A stretch of DNA of 64,000 nucleotides from Phytopseudomonas daroniae (lineage in GTDB: Bacteria > Pseudomonadota > Gammaproteobacteria > Pseudomonadales > Pseudomonadaceae), in the NCBI RefSeq assembly GCF_004327285.1, contig NZ_QJUI01000002.1, positions 186,001 to 250,000 of the forward strand, in the 5' to 3' direction. The translations under genes and the position numbers were made by a program. Positions 19,838-27,788 of this stretch are shown here, piece by piece (position 1 is the first letter of the stretch; each line of letters starts with the position of its first letter). Below the pieces are notes generated by a model, which saw only the letters and a program-made list of their open reading frames with translations, had not been told where the DNA came from and made no database searches.

Positions 19838-21310
19838 TCACTCGTCCTGAGCCTCATCTTCGCGTCGGCTCATGCCGTACTTGCGCATCTTCTCGACCAG
19901 GGTGGTTCGACGGATGCGCAACCGCTCGGCTGCGCGCGCCACGATGCCGCCGGCATCATCGAGCGCCTGCTGGATCAGGCCCTGCTCCAGGTTGCCGAGA
20001 TAATCCTTCAGATCCAGACCCTCGGCCGGCAGCATGGCTGACGATCCCATGCCTGGCGAGGCGGAGGTCAACACTGCCCGCTCATCGAGTTCTTCGCGCA
20101 GGCTGGCAGCCAATTGCTCGTCGTCATCGTCCACGTGGCGGAATTTCTTTGGCAGCTCGCCCACGCCAATCACCCCATAGGGATGCATGATCGCCATGCG
20201 CTCGACCAGGTTCGCCAGCTCACGGACGTTACCGGCCCAGTCATGGCGACAGAGCGACATGATCGCGGCCGAGTTGAAACGAATGGAGCCGCGCTTCTCG
20301 TGCTCCATCCGCGAAATCAACTCGTTCATCAGCAACGGAATGTCTTCGATACGCTCGCGCAACGGTGCCATTTCGATGGGGAACACATTGAGGCGGTAAT
20401 ACAGATCCTCACGGAAGCTGCCACCCTCGATCATGTTCTCGAGATTCTTGTGCGTGGCCGCGATGATTCGCACATCGGCGTTCTGGGTCTTGTTACTGCC
20501 CACCCGCTCGAAGGTGCGCTCCTGCAGGACACGCAGCAGCTTGACCTGCATCGGCAACGGCATATCGCCGATTTCATCGAGAAACAGCGTGCCGCCATTG
20601 GCCAGTTCGAAGCGCCCGGCGCGCGTGGTGATCGCACCGGTGAAAGCGCCCTTCTCATGGCCGAACAGTTCGCTTTCCAGCAATTCAGCGGGAATCGCAC
20701 CGCAGTTGACCGGCACGAATGGCGCTTCACGGCGTTTGGAATGGTAATGCAGGTTGCGCGCGACCACTTCCTTGCCCGTGCCCGACTCACCGAGGATCAA
20801 CACACTGGCCTCGGTATCGGCGACCTGCTGCATCATCTGCCGCACCTGTTGAATGGCCCGGCTGGTGCCCACCAGACTGCGAAACAGGTTCGGCTCACGT
20901 TGCCGGCCACGCTCGCGGGCCTGGTCGTACATCTCGCGGTACACCTGGGCACGGTGCAGGGAATCGAGCAGCTTGTTGTAGCTGGGCGGCATCTCGAGTG
21001 TTGCCAACACGCGGCGGCGAAATTCCTCCGGCCAATCGTTGCCAGCATGATCGTCAATCAGCAGCACCGGAAGGAACTCGTCCCATACCGCGAACTGCTT
21101 GAGCAGATCCAGCGTCCCGCCCCTGAGCTGTACTTCACCGAGCAGAACACTCAGAACGCCCCGACTGGACTCGACCTGCGCCACGGCATCGCGCCAGTCC
21201 TCGCTGCCGCAGGCGATATGGTCTTCGCCCAGGAAATTCAGGATCACCGCTAAATCGCGACGTCTCTCGGTGTTGTCGTCAATCAGTAGGAGTTTGGTTT
21301 CACGCCACAT
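19838..21310 (-). CDS. fleQ: master flagellar regulator FleQ
   Basis: 490-residue enhancer-binding protein at the top of the Pseudomonas flagellar hierarchy, which also senses cyclic-di-GMP. Start [12 protein letters not shown] at 21310. The N-terminal receiver-like domain has lost the phosphorylatable Asp (the strand reads [11 protein letters not shown]), as expected for FleQ. The AAA+ domain shows [14 protein letters not shown] and [14 protein letters not shown], and the C-terminal helix-turn-helix reads [18 protein letters not shown]. Possible FleQ-type sites and two palindromes lie upstream. Confidence 0.97.
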   Translation of the reverse strand: MWRETKLLLIDDNTERRRDLAVILNFLGEDHIACGSEDWRDAVAQVESSRGVLSVLLGEVQLRGGTLDLLKQFAVWDEFLPVLLIDDHAGNDWPEEFRRRVLATLEMPPSYNKLLDSLHRAQVYREMYDQARERGRQREPNLFRSLVGTSRAIQQVRQMMQQVADTEASVLILGESGTGKEVVARNLHYHSKRREAPFVPVNCGAIPAELLESELFGHEKGAFTGAITTRAGRFELANGGTLFLDEIGDMPLPMQVKLLRVLQERTFERVGSNKTQNADVRIIAATHKNLENMIEGGSFREDLYYRLNVFPIEMAPLRERIEDIPLLMNELISRMEHEKRGSIRFNSAAIMSLCRHDWAGNVRELANLVERMAIMHPYGVIGVGELPKKFRHVDDDDEQLAASLREELDERAVLTSASPGMGSSAMLPAEGLDLKDYLGNLEQGLIQQALDDAGGIVARAAERLRIRRTTLVEKMRKYGMSRREDEAQDE

Positions 21311-21384
21311 AGTCGTCGATCGAACCCTGGAGGGAAAAAGCCACGCTGAACGCACAAGAACGCCAGCATTTAGCCACTAGTTAA

Positions 21385-21416
21385 GTCAATTATCGACGAT
21401 TAGTCAATTTTATGAC
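21385..21416. promoter_or_regulatory. possible FleQ-type sites upstream of fleQ
   Basis: GTCAATTATCGAC (21385-21397) and GTCAATTTTATGAC (21403-21416) resemble the FleQ site GTCANTAAATTGAC and lie 75-106 bp upstream of the fleQ ATG. Autoregulation is an inference from motif similarity only. Confidence 0.35.
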
Positions 21417-21457
21417 GTATTTTTTAACTTAATGGCGCAGAGGCTAACAGATTGAGG

Positions 21458-21495
21458 CGGTACGTACCGGCGTGAGTCTCTCGATCGAGAGACTC
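21458..21495. repeat. two adjacent palindromes between fliT and fleQ
   Basis: CGGTACGTACCG (21458-21469) and the perfect 22-bp palindrome made of GAGTCTC-TCGATCGA-GAGACTC (21474-21495). The second could form a hairpin after fliT but lacks a T-tail. Either operator-like sites or a transcript stabiliser. Confidence 0.55.
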
Positions 21496-21543
21496 AGGGG
21501 GAAGGAATTTCAGGGAAACGAGACAATAGCAAGAAAGGTGGTA

Positions 21544-21837
21544 TCAGCCAAAAAGCTGATACAGCTTGGCGCCCTGCTGGCCTTTTTTCATTTGCAATAT
21601 TTGCGCCCCAGTCTTGGCTTTCTCAACCTGACAGGCTGAAACGAGATCACGGTACACATGCAGCAAGGACTCAAGATTGCGCTTCAGCTCAGTCTCGCCA
21701 CCGACCACAGCCATGGCTTCATCGACTTCGGAACGACAACGCAGATCGAGCTCCCCTACCGCCGCCCAGTCTTCGTTGAGCAGGGCCGAGCGTAATGCTT
21801 CAGCAGTAATTTCCAACTTTCGGGCGGCCGATGTCAT
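21544..21837 (-). CDS. fliT: FliT-family flagellar chaperone
   Basis: 97-residue helical protein immediately after fliS, in the position occupied by fliT (called fleP in some pseudomonads). Expected to act as an export chaperone for the FliD cap protein. Identification rests on position, size and alpha-helical composition more than on conserved residues, which are few in this family. Confidence 0.75.
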   Translation of the reverse strand: MTSAARKLEITAEALRSALLNEDWAAVGELDLRCRSEVDEAMAVVGGETELKRNLESLLHVYRDLVSACQVEKAKTGAQILQMKKGQQGAKLYQLFG

Positions 21838-21867
21838 GGCGCAAAACCTCTCAATCCAGTTCAGCTA

Positions 21868-22254
21868 TCAGCTTTGCGGGGCAATGCCGTCCCAGCCTTC
21901 CTTGACCTGACGCAGCAAACCGGAGACTTCGCTCAGCTTGCTCGCATCGTTATTCAGGTTGGCCTGCATAAGCTGCGCAGTCATGTAAGCGTACAGGCTA
22001 TCAAGGCGGTCGGCATACTCACCACCCTTTTCCTTGTCGAGGGCCTGCTGCAGGCCGTTGACGATATTGATGGACTTGCCGATCAGTTGAGCTTTTTCAG
22101 CAACCTGCCCACGCAGCATCGCACCCGTTGCCTGGGAAATCCGATCCAGAGCACCCTCGAACAGCATCTGAATCAACCGATGCGGGCTGGCCTCGACGAG
22201 TTGCGTCTGGATACCGACCTGCTGGTACTTCCTCATGGCCGAATATGCGTTCAT
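21868..22254 (-). CDS. fliS: flagellin chaperone FliS
   Basis: 128 residues, start MNAYSAMRKYQQVG at 22254 (the frame is open further upstream but without a suitable leader). ASPHRLIQMLFEGALDRI is the conserved FliS helix that binds the flagellin C-terminus. Prevents premature flagellin polymerisation in the cytosol. Situated between fliD and fliT. Confidence 0.95.
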   Translation of the reverse strand: MNAYSAMRKYQQVGIQTQLVEASPHRLIQMLFEGALDRISQATGAMLRGQVAEKAQLIGKSINIVNGLQQALDKEKGGEYADRLDSLYAYMTAQLMQANLNNDASKLSEVSGLLRQVKEGWDGIAPQS

Positions 22255-22360
22255 ACCACCTGCTCCAAAATTCAGAAGAATCAATAACTACTGACTTATG
22301 TATCGGAGCAAGCGTAGAAATCTTTAGCGTTCTTTCCAGCCTTTTGCAGTTCAGATAGCC

Positions 22361-23773
22361 TCAGCGATCCTTGTTGTTCAAGGCCTCGAGCGTAGCCAGC
22401 ACGCTATTACTGGTGGCGGTCAGTTGGGCAACCAGCACATCCATATTGTTGTACTTGCTATACAGATTGGTCTCCAGCTTGGCGACTCGGGTATCCAGGG
22501 CAGCCTGCTGCGTCTCGAGGTCTTTCTTCGTGGCCTCCAGCGCATCCGTTCGGGTCGCCAGAATACCGCCAGAGGCGATATAGGTCGTATTGACCGCCGA
22601 CATCCGACTGAAGAGCCCATCGCTACCCGTGAAAAAACTACTGATCTGGTCGTAGTTTTGCTCAATACCACTGGACAGCTTGGCATCGTCAATCGCCAGA
22701 GTCCCGTCCTTGTTGGTCGTCACCCCAAGCTGGGCCAGAATACTCAGACTACCGCCGCCACTGGCCGGCTCAACCAACGCATTACGCAGTGACGACATCA
22801 GTGAGCGCATGGTCGCGTCACCCAGCAACGCACCGGCTTCGGTGATCGCGTTGCCATCTTCGTCAGTGGTGGTGCTAACCGATGTCAGAGCATTGCTGAC
22901 CGTCATCAGCGTGTTGTAGGCCGACACGAAACTCTCGATGGACTCCTTGATGCCATCGGTATTCGCTGTAACCGACAGCGTGGTGCTGCCTGTACCAGCC
23001 AAGGTAATGGACAACCCACTCAGCGCGGAGACGGTATTGGACTTACTGGTCATTTCCAGCCCATCCAGGATGAATACTGCGTCAGCTGCCTCAGTGATAT
23101 AACCGGCGGCACTGCCGCTCTGCTTGGTCAGTGCGTGCGCACCATCCTCGTCAACATTGACGTTCAACTGAGCAAGATCACCGCTGCCCGTCACATAGAT
23201 ATCCGTGCCGGCGCCCGTGGTCTCGGACGACAGCACCAGACGAGAACCATTGGCGTCAGTGACGATGTTGGCACTGATGCCCGAGGTCGCAGTGAGCTGG
23301 GAATTGATCGAGTCACGAATATCCGTCAGCGATGCCCCCGCGCTGACCGACAGGTTGTAAGCCGTGGTACCCACTTCGATCTTCAGCGTACCGCCGGAGG
23401 CGAATTGGGTCGAAGCACCGCCCGCCAGGGTTGCAGACGCAACTCTGGAGCCCTTGGCGAGGCTCTCGACCTCGAGGGCGTAGCTGCCGGTAACCGCGCC
23501 CGACGCGGTTTTGACAGTCGCCACCGACTCCAACGAAGACTTGGCGGCCAGGCCAGCGAAGCTGGTCGAACTGGATTTCAGCGCCGTCATCGACGCCTCG
23601 AAATTTTCCAGTGCGGCCTTCAGCGTACCGATAGCCGTGAGACTGGTGGTTGCTTTGGAGGTCTGCCGATCGATCTGCGCCTGCTTCGGCGCCTTCTCTG
23701 CGGCAACAGTGGCCTCGACGATAGCTGTGATATCCAACCCGGAGCCCAGCCCCACTATGCTCGAGATAGCCAT
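22361..23773 (-). CDS. fliD: flagellar filament cap protein FliD
   Basis: 470-residue hook-associated protein 2, which forms the pentameric/hexameric filament cap that guides flagellin folding. The N-terminal GLGSGLDITAIVEATVAAEK motif and a C-terminal coiled-coil (RTDALEATKKDLETQQAALD onward) are standard. The hypervariable central domain probably contributes adhesion. Preceded by a sigma-54 site (23821-23836) and RBS GGAGG. Confidence 0.96.
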   Translation of the reverse strand: MAISSIVGLGSGLDITAIVEATVAAEKAPKQAQIDRQTSKATTSLTAIGTLKAALENFEASMTALKSSSTSFAGLAAKSSLESVATVKTASGAVTGSYALEVESLAKGSRVASATLAGGASTQFASGGTLKIEVGTTAYNLSVSAGASLTDIRDSINSQLTATSGISANIVTDANGSRLVLSSETTGAGTDIYVTGSGDLAQLNVNVDEDGAHALTKQSGSAAGYITEAADAVFILDGLEMTSKSNTVSALSGLSITLAGTGSTTLSVTANTDGIKESIESFVSAYNTLMTVSNALTSVSTTTDEDGNAITEAGALLGDATMRSLMSSLRNALVEPASGGGSLSILAQLGVTTNKDGTLAIDDAKLSSGIEQNYDQISSFFTGSDGLFSRMSAVNTTYIASGGILATRTDALEATKKDLETQQAALDTRVAKLETNLYSKYNNMDVLVAQLTATSNSVLATLEALNNKDR

Positions 23774-23820
23774 GATCGACCTTCCTCCAATGACTTTATC
23801 TTGACGTTGAAGCTCACTTC

Positions 23821-23836
23821 AGCAAGAAGCGAGCCA
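23821..23836 (-). promoter_or_regulatory. sigma-54 promoter of fliD-fliS-fliT
   Basis: Minus strand TGGCTCGCTTCTTGCT, one mismatch from TGGCACG-N4-TTGCT with -24 GG and -12 GC in register. It lies 48 bp upstream of the fliD ATG, right after the flaG stop. Confidence 0.8.
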
Positions 23837-23837
23837 G

Positions 23838-24185
23838 TCATGCCTTCTCCTGCAACAGAAGACTGCGCGCATCCTCGAGACGGGAAGCCAGTTCCAGCAC
23901 TTCCTCGGAAGGGATCTGCCGAATCACCTCCCCCGAATCACTGTTGATCACCTGTACGACTACACGCCCGCTCGAATCATCCACCTTGAAGTCGAGATTG
24001 CGCCGAGCCGATTGCGCGTAATCCTGAATCCTGGCGACAGCTTCGCCCAGCTCCGTCGAATGATCCACTGCCTGGGCAGAGGTATTTTCCTGCAGCGAAA
24101 CTGTGCCTTTGTCCTGAGCCTTTCCTTGCACACCAGTAATGGCAGAGCCGGAAACGGCCCCCGTGCTTACCGTTGTAATGCTCAT
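23838..24185 (-). CDS. flaG: FlaG-family flagellar protein
   Basis: 115 residues. The C-terminal FlaG domain (DFKVDDSSGRVVVQVINSDS followed by GEVIRQIPSEEVLELASRL) is diagnostic; the N-terminus is low-complexity. FlaG influences filament length in several polar flagellates. It sits between fliC and fliD on the same strand, RBS GAGGTG. Confidence 0.92.
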   Translation of the reverse strand: MSITTVSTGAVSGSAITGVQGKAQDKGTVSLQENTSAQAVDHSTELGEAVARIQDYAQSARRNLDFKVDDSSGRVVVQVINSDSGEVIRQIPSEEVLELASRLEDARSLLLQEKA

Positions 24186-24206
24186 AAAAGATCACCTCTC
24201 AATGGG

Positions 24207-24234
24207 AAAAGGGGAAAGCCTTTCGGCCCTCCCC
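24207..24234 (-). terminator. terminator between fliC and flaG
   Basis: Minus strand GGGGAGGGCC-gaaa-GGCTTTCCCC then TTTT. It would terminate most of the highly expressed fliC transcript while permitting some read-through into flaG. Confidence 0.75.
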
Positions 24235-24259
24235 TCTGATCTCCCGCTTGGACTGCAGA

Positions 24260-25723
24260 TTACTGCAGCAGGCTGAGAACCGAGCTTGGCAGCTGGTTGG
24301 CCTGAGCCAGGATCGCCGTCGAAGCCTGTTGCAGGGTTTGCTGCTTGGTCAACTCGGCGGTTTCCGCTGCGAAGTCGGCGTCCTGAACCCGGCTGCGTGC
24401 GGCAGTGGAGTTCTCGGAGATGCTCTGCAGGTTGGAAACCGTACTGTCGAAACGGTTCTGTACGGCACCGAGGTTGGCACGCTGACTGTCGATATTGGAG
24501 ATGGCTTTATCGATTACCGCGATGGCGCTTTGAGCACCGCTATCCGTGGTGATATCCGTGTTGCTGATGCTGGTCAGAGAAGATTTTGCGACATCAGTCC
24601 CAGTCTCCGCAAATAAGCCGTCAACGCCCTCACCAGCCAGCGAGTATGCCTTGGCAGAGTTCAGCTCTACCGAGCCAGTAACAATCATACCTTCCGTGAT
24701 ATCCGTAGCCGTTCCGCTAAGCGCACCACTGCCATCTTGCACATCCACCGAAATACCACCGTACTCAGCGTCAATCCCGGAAGCCGTGCTCGGCTCACCG
24801 AAGGTGATGTTCTCACCGGATTCGGAAGTAATGCTCAGCGCCTTGGTGCTTTCGTTGAAATTGACGGTGATACCCAGCTTGGAAGCGTTGGAGGTCAGTT
24901 GCTCGGCCAGATCGTCAGCGGAGGTGACACCGACCATATCCACACTTACTGCATCATCGCCACTACCTACGGTAATGCTGAAGTTGGCTGCGGTCGTACC
25001 AGTGGCAGTGGTGTCCACTTCGATGCTGGCAGTGGTGCGAGCAGACGCGCTCAAGCCGCTGACAAGGCCATCAAGCTGCTTGGCAACCTCCTTAGCGGAG
25101 GCGCCTTCGGCAACAGTGACCGTCTTGGATTCGCCACTACCGGTTACGACGATGTCACCACCAACCAGGCCAGTATCATCAGGCGTCACAGCTACGCTTT
25201 GGAGCTGCTGGGAGCCGATTTTGCTGGCCGAGATATTACCCAGCGTTACGTTGATGGTTTCATTGGCGTTGGCGCCCACCTGGAAGCTGGTGGTACCGAA
25301 AGAGCCATCCAACAGGTTACGACCACCGAAGGTAGTAGTGCTGGCGATACGGGTCAACTCGGAAGTCAGCGCGGCATATTCGGACTGCAAGGAAGTCCGA
25401 TCCTCAGCACTGTTGGAACCGTTCGCCGATTGCAGAGCCAATTCACGCATACGCTGCAGGATATTGGTGGATTCCTGCATGGCGCCTTCGGCGGTCTGGG
25501 CGATGGAGATACCGTCGTTGGCGTTTTTCACCGCAACGCCCAGGCCGTTGATCTGGCTGGTCAGGCGGTTGGAAATCTGCAGGCCGGCGGCATCATCCTT
25601 GGCGCTGTTGATTTTCAGGCCGCTGGAGAGACGCTGCATGGTGGTGGAAAGCGAGTCGGATGCCTTGTTCAGGTTCTTCTGGGTGGTGAGCGAGGCGATG
25701 TTGCTGTTGACTGTCATTGCCAT
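24260..25723 (-). CDS. fliC: flagellin FliC
   Basis: 487-residue flagellin. Start [20 protein letters not shown] at 25723, with GGAGG nine bases upstream; the frame continues upstream without meaning. The conserved D0/D1 N-terminus ([20 protein letters not shown]) and C-terminus ([20 protein letters not shown], ending [10 protein letters not shown]) flank a Thr/Ser/Gly/Asp-rich variable centre (about 175-385). It is the only flagellin gene here. Two sigma-28 promoters lie upstream. Confidence 0.97.
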   Translation of the reverse strand: MAMTVNSNIASLTTQKNLNKASDSLSTTMQRLSSGLKINSAKDDAAGLQISNRLTSQINGLGVAVKNANDGISIAQTAEGAMQESTNILQRMRELALQSANGSNSAEDRTSLQSEYAALTSELTRIASTTTFGGRNLLDGSFGTTSFQVGANANETINVTLGNISASKIGSQQLQSVAVTPDDTGLVGGDIVVTGSGESKTVTVAEGASAKEVAKQLDGLVSGLSASARTTASIEVDTTATGTTAANFSITVGSGDDAVSVDMVGVTSADDLAEQLTSNASKLGITVNFNESTKALSITSESGENITFGEPSTASGIDAEYGGISVDVQDGSGALSGTATDITEGMIVTGSVELNSAKAYSLAGEGVDGLFAETGTDVAKSSLTSISNTDITTDSGAQSAIAVIDKAISNIDSQRANLGAVQNRFDSTVSNLQSISENSTAARSRVQDADFAAETAELTKQQTLQQASTAILAQANQLPSSVLSLLQ

Positions 25724-25817
25724 GATGATTGTCCTCCAAAGGACTCTGATGTTTGCCTGAGCGTGCGACCTTGGGTGGGCAGTGCCCAGGCACCCATGAA
25801 GTTCGCATTCGATCTTT

Positions 25818-25844
25818 GTATCGGCACCTGCTCGGAAAGCTTTA
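25818..25844 (-). promoter_or_regulatory. sigma-28 (FliA) promoter of fliC, proximal
   Basis: Minus strand TAAAGCTT-N11-GCCGATAC, essentially the consensus TAAAGTTT-N11-GCCGATAA. Implies a leader of about 85-90 nt before the fliC ATG. Confidence 0.9.
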
Positions 25845-25947
25845 GGGAGGGATATTGATTTTTCCTGCCTTGGCTTTCCGTATTCCCGCACGCGGGAAAC
25901 GCACCGCTACTTTCCGACCACCGATACATCCGGCGCCGTTGAATTAC

Positions 25948-25974
25948 TTATCGGAAGCGACGACGAAAACTTTA
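25948..25974 (-). promoter_or_regulatory. sigma-28 (FliA) promoter of fliC, distal
   Basis: Minus strand TAAAGTTT-N11-TCCGATAA, one mismatch from consensus, exactly 130 bp upstream of the proximal site. Both are preceded by CCCTCC(G)CTAAAG. Confidence 0.85.
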
Positions 25975-26110
25975 GCGGAGGGAAGAAGCCCGTGATTTCA
26001 CGGATGACGAAGATGCAGGAGGGAACTGCTCGCAGGTGTTTCCGTCGTTTATCGCGCAACTCCACCGTGGTGGCTTGCCTGGAACAACGGTGCACGACCT
26101 GCCGAATGTG

Positions 26111-26144
26111 CGGCGGATTACGCCTTCGGCTAATACGCCCTACG
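26111..26144. repeat. 34-bp REP-like repeat, copy 2
   Basis: Identical over 34 bp to 19692-19725. Located in the flgL-fliC gap, upstream of the two fliC promoters. Confidence 0.75.
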
Positions 26145-26162
26145 GGTTGTGGCATGGTTGTC

Positions 26163-26190
26163 GATAGTGGGTATCTGCCAAGCCACTATC
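26163..26190 (-). terminator. possible stem-loop after flgL
   Basis: GATAGTGG...CCACTATC (8-bp arms, 12-nt loop) starts 15 bp after the flgL stop. It lacks a T-tail, so it may be a transcript 3' end stabiliser or a Rho-linked terminator. Apart from this, the REP-like repeat and the fliC promoters, 25724-26204 holds nothing I can recognise. Confidence 0.4.
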
Positions 26191-26204
26191 TCTGATCCAA
26201 CTGT

Positions 26205-27773
26205 CTACAGCTTATCGAACAAACTCAACTGTGCGATCCGCGCAAATGCCGCCTGAGCGGCTTCCAGCTTGGTTTGCTGCAGCATCAGGGTGGAGATTGC
26301 GGCAGCCATGTCGGTGTCGCGAATGCTCGACTGGGTGGAGGCATTGGCGATCGACAGGCTTTCGTTCTCGGTACTCAGGGTATCGATAGTATTGAGCCGG
26401 GCGCCGACGCTGGTGCGCAGGGCATCGACCTGCTTCATGGCATTGTCGATATTGCCGATACCGGCGGCTACCGCCTCGTTCAGCGCGTATTGCGCGGCGA
26501 CATCGCCATCGCTGGCATTCTTCAGCGCTGACGACAGGGTCGAAATGGTTTCGAGGATGCCCTGGGTATTGGAGGAGCTGCCCTTGATCGAGAAACTGTC
26601 GCCTGCCGCCGGTGTACCGGTCACTGTGAAGGACGCACCGGCATAACTGATGGTGCCGCTGCCATCCAGAGCCCCATTGGCCAGAGGCGCATCACCGTCC
26701 TTGCGCGGCTGGGCATAGACGGCATAGTTGGTATCGTCGTTGAACTGAATGACGATACCGTTGGCCGGAAAGGTGGTCTTGTAGGCCCCGGTGGCGGACA
26801 TGTCGGCAACGGTACCGCCGGAAATCTGTGCACTGGAGCTGTTGTTGCCGGCAACCGAAAAACTGTCAGGAGCGACGTTCAACTCGAAGACATGCCCAGC
26901 CAATTGAGTAGCTGCCGTTTCGGAGCTGTCGGGATCCAGTGAAACGTTGAGCTGGAAGTCCACGCCGTGGAAGGAAATCGTGTCGGTACTGAGCGACGAC
27001 GAGTCGTAGGTACCCGTGCTCAGCGGCGTCTTGTCATCGTCACCTACGCTGTAGATGATGTATTCGCTGTCGCTGGTCAGTTCCAGCGCGTATGGCGCAC
27101 CAGCGGCGAACTCCTTGTAGCCTTTTTCGCTGCTGACCTGCCCCTGCCCCACGTAAGCAGCCTGCCCACTGTCAGGTGACTCGGTAAGGGTCGAGGTGGT
27201 GCGGCTGACGCTGGGCACGTTCTCGAACGAACTCCAGCCATTGTCGTTGACGATCAGGCTCATCGAACTGGAGACCTGTAACGACAGGGAGTTCTGGTCG
27301 CCCTGGTAGCTGTAGCTGCCGTCCGCATTCTTGACGAATGGCTGGGTACCGCTCTGAGCCCCGGCGAACAGGTACTGACCGTTGGCATCCTTGCCATTCA
27401 TCATGGTCAGCAGTTGTTCCTGGATCTGATCCAGTTCCTGGGCGATGGCGGTTCTATCCTCGTCCGACAGGCTGCCGCTACCAGCACGCACGGAGAGCTC
27501 GCGAGCCCGCTGCAGGACGTTGGTCATCGACCGCAGCGTGCTTTCCTGCTGGCTCAGTGAGTTGGTCGCGGTGCTCATATTGTTGCTGTACTGGGTGAGC
27601 TGGGCCTGTTGCTGCTCCAGTTGCAGCAGACGGGCAGCGCCGACCGGATCGTCCGCAGGCGTATTGACGCGCTTGCCGCTGGAAATCTGCTCGTAGGTCT
27701 TGGTGATGTCCGAATAACCCTTCGAATAGCCTGAGATGCTCGAGGAGTACATCTGCGAAGTGGAAATACGCAT
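26205..27773 (-). CDS. flgL: hook-filament junction protein FlgL
   Basis: 522-residue HAP3. The N-terminus (MRISTSQMYSSSISGYSKGY, then ISSGKRVNTPADDPVGAARL) and the flagellin-like C-terminus (DMAAAISTLMLQQTKLEAAQ) are classical. Compared with the roughly 317-residue enteric protein it is expanded by a central 200-residue Ser/Asp-rich segment. Follows flgK with a 15-bp gap. Confidence 0.96.
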   Translation of the reverse strand: MRISTSQMYSSSISGYSKGYSDITKTYEQISSGKRVNTPADDPVGAARLLQLEQQQAQLTQYSNNMSTATNSLSQQESTLRSMTNVLQRARELSVRAGSGSLSDEDRTAIAQELDQIQEQLLTMMNGKDANGQYLFAGAQSGTQPFVKNADGSYSYQGDQNSLSLQVSSSMSLIVNDNGWSSFENVPSVSRTTSTLTESPDSGQAAYVGQGQVSSEKGYKEFAAGAPYALELTSDSEYIIYSVGDDDKTPLSTGTYDSSSLSTDTISFHGVDFQLNVSLDPDSSETAATQLAGHVFELNVAPDSFSVAGNNSSSAQISGGTVADMSATGAYKTTFPANGIVIQFNDDTNYAVYAQPRKDGDAPLANGALDGSGTISYAGASFTVTGTPAAGDSFSIKGSSSNTQGILETISTLSSALKNASDGDVAAQYALNEAVAAGIGNIDNAMKQVDALRTSVGARLNTIDTLSTENESLSIANASTQSSIRDTDMAAAISTLMLQQTKLEAAQAAFARIAQLSLFDKL

Positions 27774-27788
27774 ATAAATCTCCCCTAA

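Noticed and set aside
24546..25760. Two long plus-strand frames opposite fliC
   Set aside because: Both are antisense to the flagellin gene; low-complexity Ser/Val-rich translations without motifs.
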